Source: Chlamydiales bacterium
GTDB lineage: Bacteria > Chlamydiota > Chlamydiia > Chlamydiales > JAAKFR01
Direction of reading: 5' to 3'
DNA: 52,599 nucleotides
Assembly: GCA_022601635.1 (NCBI GenBank)
Contig: JAJACG010000003.1
Coordinates: forward strand, 1-52,599
Shown: positions 15,753-24,335 of the stretch, in pieces
Position numbering within the stretch: the first letter of the stretch is position 1
How the letters are laid out: each line of letters opens with the position of its first letter
Position numbers and translations under genes: made by a program
The notes under the pieces: model-generated
Database searches by the model: none
The model's input: the letters and a program-made list of their open reading frames with translations, nothing else
Told to the model about the DNA's origin: nothing

Positions 15753-16510
15753 AGAGCCAGCAGAATCCCAAAATCAAGATGGCCAAGAAGCTTTGGAAGC
15801 GGCGTGAGCGCGAGCAAAGCGGTCTCTTCATCATTGAGGGTTATCGTGAGCTATCGCGCTGTAACCTGGAAATCGAAATGCTCTTTGTCTGTGAGCCTCT
15901 GTTTTTGGGCAGCAATGAAAAAACGCTGATTGAGAAGCTGAACTGCCCCACTTTTGCTGTTTCAGAGCCGGTTTTTCGCTCACTCTCCTATCGCGATCGA
16001 CCTGATGGTTTGATTGCGATTGCGAAGCAGGAACACCATGGGCTGGAGATTTTGAAGGCGAAAAATCCGCTCTATATTGTGGCGGAGGCGATTGAAAAGC
16101 CGGGCAATTTAGGCACGATTTTGCGCACAGCGGATGGCTGTGGGGCGGATGGTGTGATTATCTGTGATCGCTGTACTGATATCTACAATCCCAACGTTGT
16201 GCGCGCCTCTGTGGGGACGCTTTTCACGCAAAAGGTGGTGGAGACAACGAGTGATGAGGCGCTTGCCTTTTTGCAAAAAGAGGGGATTGCTATAGTGGCG
16301 GCAACGCCGCAGGCGCAAAAGAGCTACTGTGAGACCGATCTCACGGGGCCGATTGCGATTGCGGTTGGAACTGAGCAATATGGGCTTTCGCAAAAGTGGC
16401 TAGATCAGATGCAGGTCAAAATTCCAATGTGCGGTGTGGCAGACTCATTAAACGTCGCCATGGCTACTACGATTCTTTTATACGAGGCGTTGCGCCAGCG
16501 CTCCTGCTAA
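15740..16510 (+). CDS. TrmH/SpoU-family RNA 2'-O-ribose methyltransferase
   Basis: 256 residues with the SPOUT fold signatures: motif 1 ending NLGTILRTAD, motif 2 IAVGTEQYGLS, and motif 3 IPMCGVADSLNVAMAT, which form the trefoil knot that binds SAM. The N-terminal part (KRREREQSGLFIIEG) is the SpoU substrate-binding domain. It probably methylates 23S rRNA or tRNA; the exact nucleotide cannot be told. It overlaps the methyltransferase before it by 13 bp and the phosphatase after it. Confidence 0.92.
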   Translation: MEPIKSQQNPKIKMAKKLWKRREREQSGLFIIEGYRELSRCNLEIEMLFVCEPLFLGSNEKTLIEKLNCPTFAVSEPVFRSLSYRDRPDGLIAIAKQEHHGLEILKAKNPLYIVAEAIEKPGNLGTILRTADGCGADGVIICDRCTDIYNPNVVRASVGTLFTQKVVETTSDEALAFLQKEGIAIVAATPQAQKSYCETDLTGPIAIAVGTEQYGLSQKWLDQMQVKIPMCGVADSLNVAMATTILLYEALRQRSC

Positions 16511-17655
16511 TCTTCTGCAGCTTTATCAGACATAGCTATGTGACGTGGCAGGATGATCCCTGCACAACAGCAACGATCACACTTCACGGCATCTGGACGC
16601 CCAAAGAGCTGACACTGATGTGTGATGGCCGTGAATTCACAGCTCTTGGGAAAAAGATTGGGCTGCCCGATCATCGGCGTATCTACCACTTTCATCTAAC
16701 CGATTTGGAACCAGATACGAGCTATACGGTACAAGTAGAGGATAGCTGTTACAGCTTTAAGACGTTGGCAAAAGAGCCGCCCTACTGCTTTGTTGAGGGG
16801 GGAGATTGGGAGAATACGGGTGAGGCGAAGAGGCTGGCAAAGGTAGCGGCAAGCTATAAGCCGGATGCTGTCTTGCTTGGGGGAGATTATCCAAGTGGTG
16901 TGATTGGCCGTGGGGATTATGGCAAATGGGACCACTGGCTAGATGTCTATACGATGAACTTTGGAATGACACCGCTTGTGATGGCGATTGGTAATCATGA
17001 GGTTGTGGGTGGCTATGATCAGCCTAAAGAGCAGGCACCCTTCTTTTTTCACTATTTCCGAACAGAGAAAAATCCCGAGAGTTTTTATACGATACCACTT
17101 GGCGAGAAGATTCAGCTCTATATTTTGGATACGGGACATGTTGTTTCGCACAAAGATCAGGTGAGTTGGCTCAAAGAGCATCTGCAAACGGATCGGATGA
17201 AGATCATGCTCTACCATGTACCGCTCTTTCCCTCTGTGCGGTTTGCGCAGAAGAAGGTGAGCTACCGCTTTACGACGAAATTGATGCAGCTTGTACACAA
17301 AAGGGGGAGGGTCTACTCGCCGGGGTCAAATGCTGGGCAAAAATATTGGTGGCCGCTATTTCGTGAGCATAAGGTGGCGCTCGCCTTTGAGCATCATGAT
17401 CAGACACTGAAGAGGACAAAACCGATTGATGGAACAACCTACTTGGGAGATGGTGGCTGGGGAGCAGTGAAACAATTTCCGCCGATACAGAGCTACTTTC
17501 ACCGCTACTTTGCCAAGATTGAGGGCAATCAGCACTTTTTTTGGCTAATGGAGATTGACAGCAGCGTGAAGATCACAGCCCTCGACTCTACTAAGCTTCA
17601 GGTTGACGCTGTTGAAGTACCCCTGCGCGCTCATTTGCTAGATAATTCTGAATAG
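16429..17655 (+). CDS. metallophosphoesterase resembling purple acid phosphatase, likely exported
   Basis: About 408 residues. An N-terminal hydrophobic segment (VAPALLLIFCSF) preceded by arginines suggests export. A fibronectin-III-like region with LEPDTSYTVQVED follows, then a calcineurin-like domain with metal-ligand motifs LLGGDY, AIGNHEV, LYHVPLF and FEHHDQT. This order is that of purple acid phosphatases. No ATG fits: GTG codons at 16429 and 16396 are the candidates and both lie inside the SpoU gene, so the start is uncertain. The 3' end overlaps the convergent ankyrin-type gene by 65 bp. Confidence 0.8.
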   Translation: MRCGRLIKRRHGYYDSFIRGVAPALLLIFCSFIRHSYVTWQDDPCTTATITLHGIWTPKELTLMCDGREFTALGKKIGLPDHRRIYHFHLTDLEPDTSYTVQVEDSCYSFKTLAKEPPYCFVEGGDWENTGEAKRLAKVAASYKPDAVLLGGDYPSGVIGRGDYGKWDHWLDVYTMNFGMTPLVMAIGNHEVVGGYDQPKEQAPFFFHYFRTEKNPESFYTIPLGEKIQLYILDTGHVVSHKDQVSWLKEHLQTDRMKIMLYHVPLFPSVRFAQKKVSYRFTTKLMQLVHKRGRVYSPGSNAGQKYWWPLFREHKVALAFEHHDQTLKRTKPIDGTTYLGDGGWGAVKQFPPIQSYFHRYFAKIEGNQHFFWLMEIDSSVKITALDSTKLQVDAVEVPLRAHLLDNSE

Positions 17656-18718
17656 CTCCCTTCTTCTGAGTCCAAGGGTCAGAATCAAACCAATTGGGGG
17701 CCTTGCTATGAAGCCAATTTTTCACACTAAGTCTATTTGCTGCTTTCTCTACCACAGTATCTACTGTAAACACACGATAGAGAATGGGGCGTGTTCCTGC
17801 GTAGTCACGGGCTAAGATTTCCTCCAGCTTTTGATGGTCGACCTCAGGAGTATCCAAGAGCTTCACCATTTCTAGATCTCGGTGGCAGAGTGCTAATTCG
17901 ACTGGGTAGAGACCATCAATTTGGATGTTGCGTAGCTCCGGTTTCAAAGCTATCATTTTTCGCACTACCTCTTGATAGGGAGTGCCAGTAAAGTTCCAGG
18001 TAGTAGAATTTCCTCTTACAAAGCCCTGAGCGAGGACAATAGCAAGAGCGTTTCTAGTGAAATTAGCGCTATTATTGGAATAAGTTGTTTCTAACTCGAT
18101 ATCGACTTCAGGGAGGCTCATGATTGCGAGTGCAAGCTTGTACCTGCCGTTTTGACAGGCCCAATGTAGCGCAGTATTCCCAAAACCATCGCATATGTTG
18201 GGATTGACGCCTTTTGCTTTAAAATCTGCGATTAGCTCAGGAAAGCGCTCGCTCTTTACCCAAGCAATAAACGCTGTTTCTTGATTGGCTGTATGTCTTC
18301 CGTTAGTAAATACCCTGTTTGGATTAAAGGTTGCAGATTGAATCAAGCCTCTAAGGTAATCTATATCTATTTCCGGGTCAGAGAGGTGATCAATAAAATT
18401 CATCTCCTCAATAGTAGCTCCACCTCTAATTTCTTGAGGTAGTGCAGGCGCGGCGGGAGGAGCAGGAGGCCCAGCAGGAGGTTGATCAGCAGGAGGCCCA
18501 GCAGGAGGAGCAGGTGTATCTTCTTGCTGCTCTTTTACCGATTGGCACGCCAATTTAATAAAACTAGCCGATAAAAGCGCACACCCTCCAGCAGGAAGAT
18601 AACCCCTCATTGGAGACAGAACTTTAAGTGCAGCTAGCGCCACAAGTGTTACCGCTGCCACTGATGAAAGTGCCGCAGCTGCCGTAGAAATTGATTGACA
18701 TTCTTTAGAAATCTTCAT
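17591..18718 (-). CDS. membrane-anchored protein with proline-rich linker and ankyrin-like repeats
   Basis: 375 residues in three parts: an N-terminal pair of hydrophobic segments separated by a short loop (about residues 10-60, like the bilobed hydrophobic domain of chlamydial Inc proteins), a linker of repeated PPAGPPA-type prolines (about 68-95), and an alpha-helical C-terminal part with at least one clear ankyrin unit (GNTALHWACQNGRYKLALAI) and weaker ones after it. This layout suggests a protein inserted in a membrane and presenting repeats for protein binding. Secretion to the host is an inference only. Confidence 0.7.
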   Translation of the reverse strand: MKISKECQSISTAAAALSSVAAVTLVALAALKVLSPMRGYLPAGGCALLSASFIKLACQSVKEQQEDTPAPPAGPPADQPPAGPPAPPAAPALPQEIRGGATIEEMNFIDHLSDPEIDIDYLRGLIQSATFNPNRVFTNGRHTANQETAFIAWVKSERFPELIADFKAKGVNPNICDGFGNTALHWACQNGRYKLALAIMSLPEVDIELETTYSNNSANFTRNALAIVLAQGFVRGNSTTWNFTGTPYQEVVRKMIALKPELRNIQIDGLYPVELALCHRDLEMVKLLDTPEVDHQKLEEILARDYAGTRPILYRVFTVDTVVEKAANRLSVKNWLHSKAPNWFDSDPWTQKKGAIQNYLANERAGVLQQRQPEA

Positions 18719-18813
18719 AAGTCATAGATTTTACCCGATCTTCATGAAGCTGTCTAGGTTCAACAATATTTGAATTTTGCAAAAAAAGAATACCCTTCTA
18801 TCGGCAAATTTTT

Positions 18814-18819
18814 TACTAT
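18814..18819 (+). promoter_or_regulatory. -10-like TACTAT, 6 nt before a start codon
   Basis: TACTAT ends 6 nt before the ATG at 18826, with no Shine-Dalgarno sequence between them. Transcription would start at or next to the ATG. Confidence 0.25.
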
Positions 18820-18825
18820 TGACCC

Positions 18826-19257
18826 ATGCAAATTCCCACACTCGAACAACCGACACAGCAGATTGCTAAATTCTATGAAAACCGCCCCACTGCACTCAAA
18901 GCGACACTGGTAGTCAACCACCTTTTCCGCGCAGCCTCTATGGTCGGCTTCATGTTCATCCCAGGTATCCCAAAGCCTGTCGCATGGAGCGTCTGCGCAT
19001 TAGGCTCACTCTTTTATAGACTCACTGTTGAAAAAAACTGCGCTTACAAATTTGCGCTTCCCGCCTTTTTAGGCGCAGCTGCAGTGATGGCGCTTCTGCC
19101 AACTTTCAGAAATTTGATGCAAGGAGGTGCCTTCGCCACAGCAAGCGCTGGAGCGCTCACCGTCCTCTCATTTGTTCCACTGCTACTTTATGCTGCCTAT
19201 GTCCCTCATGCTGTTCATCACGAGGTGGAAGCGAATCGTTGTAAATGTTCAGGCTAA
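18826..19257 (+). CDS. small polytopic membrane protein, function unknown
   Basis: 143 residues with a short soluble N-terminus and about four hydrophobic segments (roughly 36-56, 60-68, 77-92 and 103-124), ending in a His/Cys-containing tail. I recognise no family. It is divergent from the ankyrin-type gene and converges with the thioredoxin-like gene, overlapping by 9 bp. The paired hydrophobic segments recall inclusion-membrane proteins, but nothing in the sequence proves it. Confidence 0.6.
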   Translation: MQIPTLEQPTQQIAKFYENRPTALKATLVVNHLFRAASMVGFMFIPGIPKPVAWSVCALGSLFYRLTVEKNCAYKFALPAFLGAAAVMALLPTFRNLMQGGAFATASAGALTVLSFVPLLLYAAYVPHAVHHEVEANRCKCSG

Positions 19258-19824
19258 GTCGCAAGCGTCGTCGGGCATCCAGTGAGCATCCTTCCCATCC
19301 CACTTGATATTACAACCAATTGGATTGGTCAAAGGCGTTGAAACCGCTTTGCCACTAGTCAACTCATCAAGTGTGCGGTCTAGGTCATTGATTTGCATCT
19401 TCGAGCTATCACGCGGAGAGTCGATCCCTCTACCGCAGTAGACCAATTTGCGCTCCTTATCAAAGAGAAAGAAGTGCGGCGTCTTTAGGGCGCCATAGCT
19501 CTTTGCAACCTCTTGCGTCTCATCATGTAAATAGGTCCAAGGAAAGCGATTCTCCTCCATTCTCTTTATCATATGAGCAAAGTCATCTTCTTGGTAGGTG
19601 TTGGCGCTGTTGGAGTTAATTGCAACAAAGTGCGCCTGCGGAAATTTTTCCGCACTTTTTCGCGTCACTTCATCGGAGCCGATTACGTAGGGGCAGTGGT
19701 TGCAGGTGAAAAAGAGAACAAGAAAGTCGCGGTCAGCAAAATCTTGTAATGAGTAGCTTTTTTGGTCGGTCGCTTTTAGTTGAAAATCGATCGCCTTTTT
19801 CCCAAGTTCCAAAGTGTATGTCAT
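19249..19824 (-). CDS. thioredoxin-fold redoxin (AhpC/TSA-type)
   Basis: 191 residues with a thioredoxin fold and the active-site motif CNHCP in [13 protein letters not shown]. The order of elements ([27 protein letters not shown], then [13 protein letters not shown] with the cis-proline) is that of the 'thioredoxin family protein' redoxins. No signal peptide is seen, so it is probably a cytosolic thiol reductase or peroxidase. The C-terminus contains extra cysteines. It is divergent from gmhA. Confidence 0.87.
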   Translation of the reverse strand: MTYTLELGKKAIDFQLKATDQKSYSLQDFADRDFLVLFFTCNHCPYVIGSDEVTRKSAEKFPQAHFVAINSNSANTYQEDDFAHMIKRMEENRFPWTYLHDETQEVAKSYGALKTPHFFLFDKERKLVYCGRGIDSPRDSSKMQINDLDRTLDELTSGKAVSTPLTNPIGCNIKWDGKDAHWMPDDACDLA

Positions 19825-19889
19825 GTGGCCATTCCTTGATTAGATAAGAAGTTTAGGCTATAACAGCTTTTTTGCAAAGGCAGGTGAAA

Positions 19890-20495
19890 ATGAAAAAACG
19901 GATCGAAGAGGCTGTGCAGAAAGGAATCGATGCAATCAAGCAGCTAGAAGAGAACTCAGATTTCATCGAACAGGTCGCAACAAGATTGGCTGACTGCTTT
20001 CGCAGTGGCAACAAGCTAATCGTAGCAGGCAATGGCGGAAGTCTTTGTGACGCCGCTCACTTTGCCGAGGAACTCACCGGCTACTTTCGAGAGGAGCGCC
20101 CAGCTCTTCCCGCAATTTGCCTCAGTGAACCTGGCCATATCACCTGTGTCGGAAATGACTCCGGCTTTGATAATATCTTCTCCAGAAGTATCGAAGCGCT
20201 CGGCTGTGAAGGCGACATCTTCGTCGGCCTCACAACAAGCGGCAATAGCCAAAATCTGATCAATGCCTTTGCTGCAGCAAAAAAGCGCAAGATGACAACA
20301 GTCGCCTTCTTGGGCAAGGGAGGAGGTAAACTCAAAGGTGAGGCAGACATCGAACTTCTGATTGAAGGCTTTAAATATTCTGATCGAATTCAAGAGGCGC
20401 ACATGGCCGCCATCCACATCATCATTGAGCTGATGGAAGATCTCCTATTCAAGGGAGAAGAGGTTTTGCATGAGGCGCTTGCGCGTCGAGCTTGA
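19890..20495 (+). CDS. gmhA: sedoheptulose-7-phosphate isomerase
   Basis: Converts sedoheptulose 7-phosphate to D-glycero-D-manno-heptose 7-phosphate, the first step toward ADP-heptose. The 201-residue SIS-domain protein has AGNGGSLCDAAHFAEEL and TTSGNSQNL, matching GmhA. The ATG at 19890 is chosen over an upstream TTG; a weak AGGCAGG precedes it and TATAAC at 19859 may be its -10. It opens a four-gene run with lpxK, gltP and an E2 gene, joined by overlaps. The next pathway genes, hldE and hldD, are also in this window (48.6-50.4 kb). Confidence 0.9.
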   Translation: MKKRIEEAVQKGIDAIKQLEENSDFIEQVATRLADCFRSGNKLIVAGNGGSLCDAAHFAEELTGYFREERPALPAICLSEPGHITCVGNDSGFDNIFSRSIEALGCEGDIFVGLTTSGNSQNLINAFAAAKKRKMTTVAFLGKGGGKLKGEADIELLIEGFKYSDRIQEAHMAAIHIIIELMEDLLFKGEEVLHEALARRA

Positions 20496-21447
20496 GCGCA
20501 TATTGCGCGGGAAAAAGGGAGTGTTGCCCTCTCTTTTTCGCCTCACCATGACACCATTTTCTTGGATCTATGCTGTGGTTATCTGGCTGCGTAATCTCTA
20601 TTATGACTCTGTGGGCGGCAGACAAACTGCATTGCCAGTTATTAGCATTGGCAATGTCATCGCAGGTGGCACAGGCAAGAGCGATCTTGTCACAGCACTA
20701 GCTCAATTGATCCCGCAAAAGGTGGCTATTGTTACTCGAGGCTACGGCGTCAAAATCAAAGAGCCCTTTGTTGTACAAAGGCAGCACGACGCCTCAATCT
20801 GCGGCGACGAACCACGCATGATCGCTGATCGTCTGCCTGAGCATCTAGTCATCGTAGGACCTAACCGTTTTAAGGGAGTAGAGCTTGCTCAAAAAGAGGG
20901 AGCCAAGCTGATCATTCTTGATGATGGTATGCAGCATAGACAGCTGCATCGCAACTTTGAGATTGCGATGAACACCACCTCTCAAAATTTTCTGCCAAAG
21001 GGGCTTTTGCGCGATGATCCAAAGCGATTGAAACGGGCAGATCTTGTTGTGGCAATTGATGAAAAACTAGCGCCCAATGAAGCGTTAGTTAGAAGTAAAA
21101 TAGAAGGGATCTTCACCCTTGATGGAGAGAAGATTGAAACCATTCAAGGCGAAACAGTGGCGCTTTTTTGCGCTATCGCCAATCCAAATAGATTTGTAAA
21201 AACAGTAGAAGAGCTGGGAGCCAAAATTGTGAAAAAGCTCCTATTTCCCGACCATATGAGGCTATGCGAAAAAAAGCTGAGTCAGTTTTTACAAAGTAGT
21301 GATGCTAAGTATTTGATCTGTACGGAGAAAGACAAGGTAAAACTCAAAAGCAAACTACCTATTCTCTGGGTTAAGAGGTCTCTAAAGATTGACGAGAATG
21401 ATCAAAGCTGGCAAAACGCCTTGACGAAAGTAAGGAAGATGTTATGA
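20470..21447 (+). CDS. lpxK: tetraacyldisaccharide 4'-kinase
   Basis: Phosphorylates the lipid A disaccharide at the inner membrane. A hydrophobic N-terminal segment (FSWIYAVVIWLRNLYY) anchors it; the P-loop GNVIAGGTGKSD and the IILDDGMQHRQL motif are characteristic of LpxK. Length (325) is normal. The start at 20470 lies inside gmhA (26-bp overlap), and the stop overlaps the next start as ATGA. Confidence 0.94.
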   Translation: MRRLRVELERILRGKKGVLPSLFRLTMTPFSWIYAVVIWLRNLYYDSVGGRQTALPVISIGNVIAGGTGKSDLVTALAQLIPQKVAIVTRGYGVKIKEPFVVQRQHDASICGDEPRMIADRLPEHLVIVGPNRFKGVELAQKEGAKLIILDDGMQHRQLHRNFEIAMNTTSQNFLPKGLLRDDPKRLKRADLVVAIDEKLAPNEALVRSKIEGIFTLDGEKIETIQGETVALFCAIANPNRFVKTVEELGAKIVKKLLFPDHMRLCEKKLSQFLQSSDAKYLICTEKDKVKLKSKLPILWVKRSLKIDENDQSWQNALTKVRKML

Positions 21448-22688
21448 AACTTTGGAAGAAGATGCTACTAGGCCTTTTTTTAGGAATAGTAGCGGGAGTC
21501 TTTCTTAAAGAGAAGGCGACCTATCTCAAGCCGATCGGCACCGTATTTTTGAGTTTGCTCAATATGGTGGTAGTGCTTCTTGTCTTCAGCTCAATGACAG
21601 TGGGCGTCACATCAATCAATGATATACGCAAACTGGGACGAGTGGGGGGCAAAACCTTTCTGCTCTATATGGGAACAACAGCGATTGCTCTTTGCTTCGC
21701 ATTGATCGCAGCCAAGATTTTCAATCCAGGGGTCGGCATCGGCCTTGCCCATGATCAAGTTAATGTCAATTTAGATGGCACCCCGGAGTTATTAACGCTC
21801 TTTTTGAATCTGGTGCCTTCCAATCCAATCGGCGCTCTTGCCAATGGCAACATTTTACAGGTGATCATCTTCTCGATCTTCCTCGGCCTTGGTGTCAACT
21901 TGGCTGGAGAGAAGGGCAAACCTGTTGCCAAGTTTTTGGAGTCACTTTCAGAAGTGATGTTTGAAATTACTGGCATGGTGATGTCCCTGGCTCCCTATGG
22001 CATCTTTGCCATCATGGCGTGGGTAGCTGGAACCTTTGGAGTCGCTGTCTTAGTGCCGCTGCTCAAACTGTTAATGGCGCACTATCTGGTCTGCATCTTT
22101 CAGCTGATTATCGTCTTTGGTGCAATTCTCGTTTTTGGTGCCAAGCTGCGTCCAGGCCCCTTCTTCAAAGGGATGACTGATGCAATCACACTCGCAGCCT
22201 CTACAACAAGCAGCTCTGCCTGTCTACCAGCTACCCTGCACTGCGTTGAAGAGAACTTAGGCGTGTCTAAAAATGTGGCCAGCTTCGTCTTGCCTCTAGG
22301 CTCAACGATCAATATGAATGGAACAGCGATCTTTCAGGGGATTGCCGCTGTATTCATCGCCAATGCCTACGGTATCGACTTAAGTATTCAAAATCTTCTT
22401 TTGATTGTTGTGACAGCGACCCTCTCAGCTGTAGGGAGCGCAGGCATTCCAGGAGGCGGTATTGTCACCCTCTCTATTGTTCTCGGCTCTGTCGGTCTCC
22501 CCCTCGAGGGGATCGCTATTGTGGCAGGAATTGACCGTGTGAGAGACATTATTGGTACAGTAGTTAATATTTTAGGTGATGCGGTTGTAAGTCTGTATGT
22601 TGCTAAGAGTGAGGGAGAACTTGACATTGAGCAGTATAATAGTGGAGAATATGTGAGTTATGACCACACAGTGGAGAGTAAAGCATGA
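21444..22688 (+). CDS. gltP: dicarboxylate/glutamate:cation symporter (DAACS family)
   Basis: A 414-residue inner-membrane transporter. The family's re-entrant loop and substrate site are visible: ASTTSSSACLPAT and INMNGTAIFQG, followed by SAVGSAGIPGGG. It probably imports glutamate or C4-dicarboxylates with Na+ or H+. It overlaps lpxK and the E2 gene by 4 bp each. C. trachomatis has gltT (CT401, as I recall) next to an E2 gene (CT400), the same pairing. Confidence 0.93.
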   Translation: MKLWKKMLLGLFLGIVAGVFLKEKATYLKPIGTVFLSLLNMVVVLLVFSSMTVGVTSINDIRKLGRVGGKTFLLYMGTTAIALCFALIAAKIFNPGVGIGLAHDQVNVNLDGTPELLTLFLNLVPSNPIGALANGNILQVIIFSIFLGLGVNLAGEKGKPVAKFLESLSEVMFEITGMVMSLAPYGIFAIMAWVAGTFGVAVLVPLLKLLMAHYLVCIFQLIIVFGAILVFGAKLRPGPFFKGMTDAITLAASTTSSSACLPATLHCVEENLGVSKNVASFVLPLGSTINMNGTAIFQGIAAVFIANAYGIDLSIQNLLLIVVTATLSAVGSAGIPGGGIVTLSIVLGSVGLPLEGIAIVAGIDRVRDIIGTVVNILGDAVVSLYVAKSEGELDIEQYNSGEYVSYDHTVESKA

Positions 22689-23845
22689 AAGATTTTGAGG
22701 TGACCCTTCCCAAGCTTGGTGAGAGTATTATGGGGGCAACTGTTGTCTCCTGGCTTGTTCAGGAGGGAGATGAGATTGTCCTGGATCAGCCACTTTTAGA
22801 GGTCTCTACAGATAAGGTCAACTCGGAGATTCCATCGCCTGTTGCGGGAAGAGTTCAAAAGCTTCTTGTTGAGGAGGATGATGAGATTGAGATTGGTGCA
22901 CCTCTTGTTTTGATTGCGACAGATTCCGATGTGAAGTCGGAGGCAGCTGTCCAGAAAGAAGAGATCAAGAGTGCACCCTGTCCAGCGGCTTCTAGCTCCT
23001 TTAGTCCTGCGGTTCTTCGTTTGGCGCAAGTTGAAGGGATTGAGATTGAGACTCTGCGTCAGATCAAGGGTAGCGGTGAGGGTGGTCGTATCACTAAGCG
23101 CGATGTGGAGAGCTTTTTGAGCGCCAAGCGAGAGGTTCCAGCTGCACCATTAGAGGGTGAGGAGCGTGTTGAGATGAGCTCGATGCGCAAGGCGATTGCA
23201 GACAATATGGTGCGCTCATTTTATGAGGCGCCACATGCATCGCTGGTCACTGAGGCTGATGTGACCGATGTGATGCAGATGATCAAAGAGAAGAAGCAGA
23301 GCTTCTTTGAAACGCATGGTGTGAAGCTTACGATTACAAGCTTTATCATTCAGGCGCTGACTAAGGCGCTGCAAAAGTATCCCCTGATTAACGCCTCCTT
23401 GGAAAATGAGACGATTGTGATGAAGCGCTACATCAATATGGGACTTGCTGTTCATGTTGAAAAGGGGCTTGTGGTGCCTGTTGTGAAGAACTGTCAGGAC
23501 CGCAATATTGTCAGCTTGGCTAAGACAGTTGCAGATTTGTCGAGTCGTGCTCGTGAGCAAAAATTGGCTCCAGACGATGTGAAAGATGGCAGCATCACGC
23601 TGACAAATTTTGGGATGACGGGAGCGCTGATTGGGGTGCCAATTATTCGTTACCCTGAGGTTGCCATTATCGGTGCGGGAACGATTCAGAAACGAGTGGT
23701 AGTGCGCGATGATGACAGCTTTGCTGTGAGAAAAATGGTCTACTTAACGCTAACTTTTGACCATCGAGTGATCGATGGCATCTACGGTTGTGAGTTTTTA
23801 GCCGAGTTTAAGCGTCAGCTAGAGACGATTAGTTCTGCCAGCTGA
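22685..23845 (+). CDS. 2-oxoacid dehydrogenase E2 component (lipoyl acyltransferase)
   Basis: 386 residues in the E2 order: an N-terminal lipoyl domain with the lipoylated Lys44 in STDKVNSE, an acidic/Ala-Pro linker, a peripheral subunit-binding domain (about 100-140, SPAVLRLAQ to ITKRDV), and the catalytic domain ending with the active-site LTFDHRVIDG. Which complex it serves (pyruvate, 2-oxoglutarate or branched-chain) is not settled; E1 and E3 genes are not adjacent. In Chlamydia the equivalent gene is likewise orphaned beside gltT. It ends the gmhA operon and overlaps the convergent gene by 17 bp. Confidence 0.9.
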   Translation: MKDFEVTLPKLGESIMGATVVSWLVQEGDEIVLDQPLLEVSTDKVNSEIPSPVAGRVQKLLVEEDDEIEIGAPLVLIATDSDVKSEAAVQKEEIKSAPCPAASSSFSPAVLRLAQVEGIEIETLRQIKGSGEGGRITKRDVESFLSAKREVPAAPLEGEERVEMSSMRKAIADNMVRSFYEAPHASLVTEADVTDVMQMIKEKKQSFFETHGVKLTITSFIIQALTKALQKYPLINASLENETIVMKRYINMGLAVHVEKGLVVPVVKNCQDRNIVSLAKTVADLSSRAREQKLAPDDVKDGSITLTNFGMTGALIGVPIIRYPEVAIIGAGTIQKRVVVRDDDSFAVRKMVYLTLTFDHRVIDGIYGCEFLAEFKRQLETISSAS

Positions 23846-24275
23846 CCCCAATATCTACAGCGTGAAATAGACTAATACTAGTAGAAATAGGAATATGAAG
23901 CTTTGTGACTATTAGAGTCACCTGATCTTCCTTTCCACAGATCTTTGCAAGCGCCACTCGAACTCCCTTTTTGGCATCAATTCCTTTTAGTGAGAGAGTA
24001 ACTGTTTCTGGACTAAAGCTTCCAGTGATCACCTTCTTAAAGATCAGGGTTGTACCTCCAACCACTTCTGAGATAAGACTTGCTGAAGGCACCTCAACTT
24101 GCCGAATCTGCTTCTTTTTTAGCGTTAGCGTGAACTTCCCACCCTTATAGGTGAAGCTTTCCATCTCATGTTCTGGGGGAAGAACACCCAGTATGGGTGC
24201 CATGCTATTGGAACTAGAAATAAGCTCTTCCTTGAACGCCTGATACTGGCCCTGCCAGCCTACACCCATTGCCAT
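23829..24275 (-). CDS. hypothetical protein, function unknown
   Basis: 148 residues from the ATG at 24275, which has GGAGG six bases upstream; the longer frame to 24317 has no ribosome-binding site. I recognise no family. The sequence is rich in beta-forming residues (FTYKGGKFTLTLKKKQIRQV; TLIVTKLHIPISTSISLF) with no signal peptide or membrane helix. The stop overlaps the convergent E2 gene. Confidence 0.6.
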   Translation of the reverse strand: MAMGVGWQGQYQAFKEELISSSNSMAPILGVLPPEHEMESFTYKGGKFTLTLKKKQIRQVEVPSASLISEVVGGTTLIFKKVITGSFSPETVTLSLKGIDAKKGVRVALAKICGKEDQVTLIVTKLHIPISTSISLFHAVDIGVSWQN

Positions 24276-24335
24276 CAAATACCTCCATCTTTTTGAGGCA
24301 CTATTATAGCATGTCAAAGTAAAGATCTGATTAGA

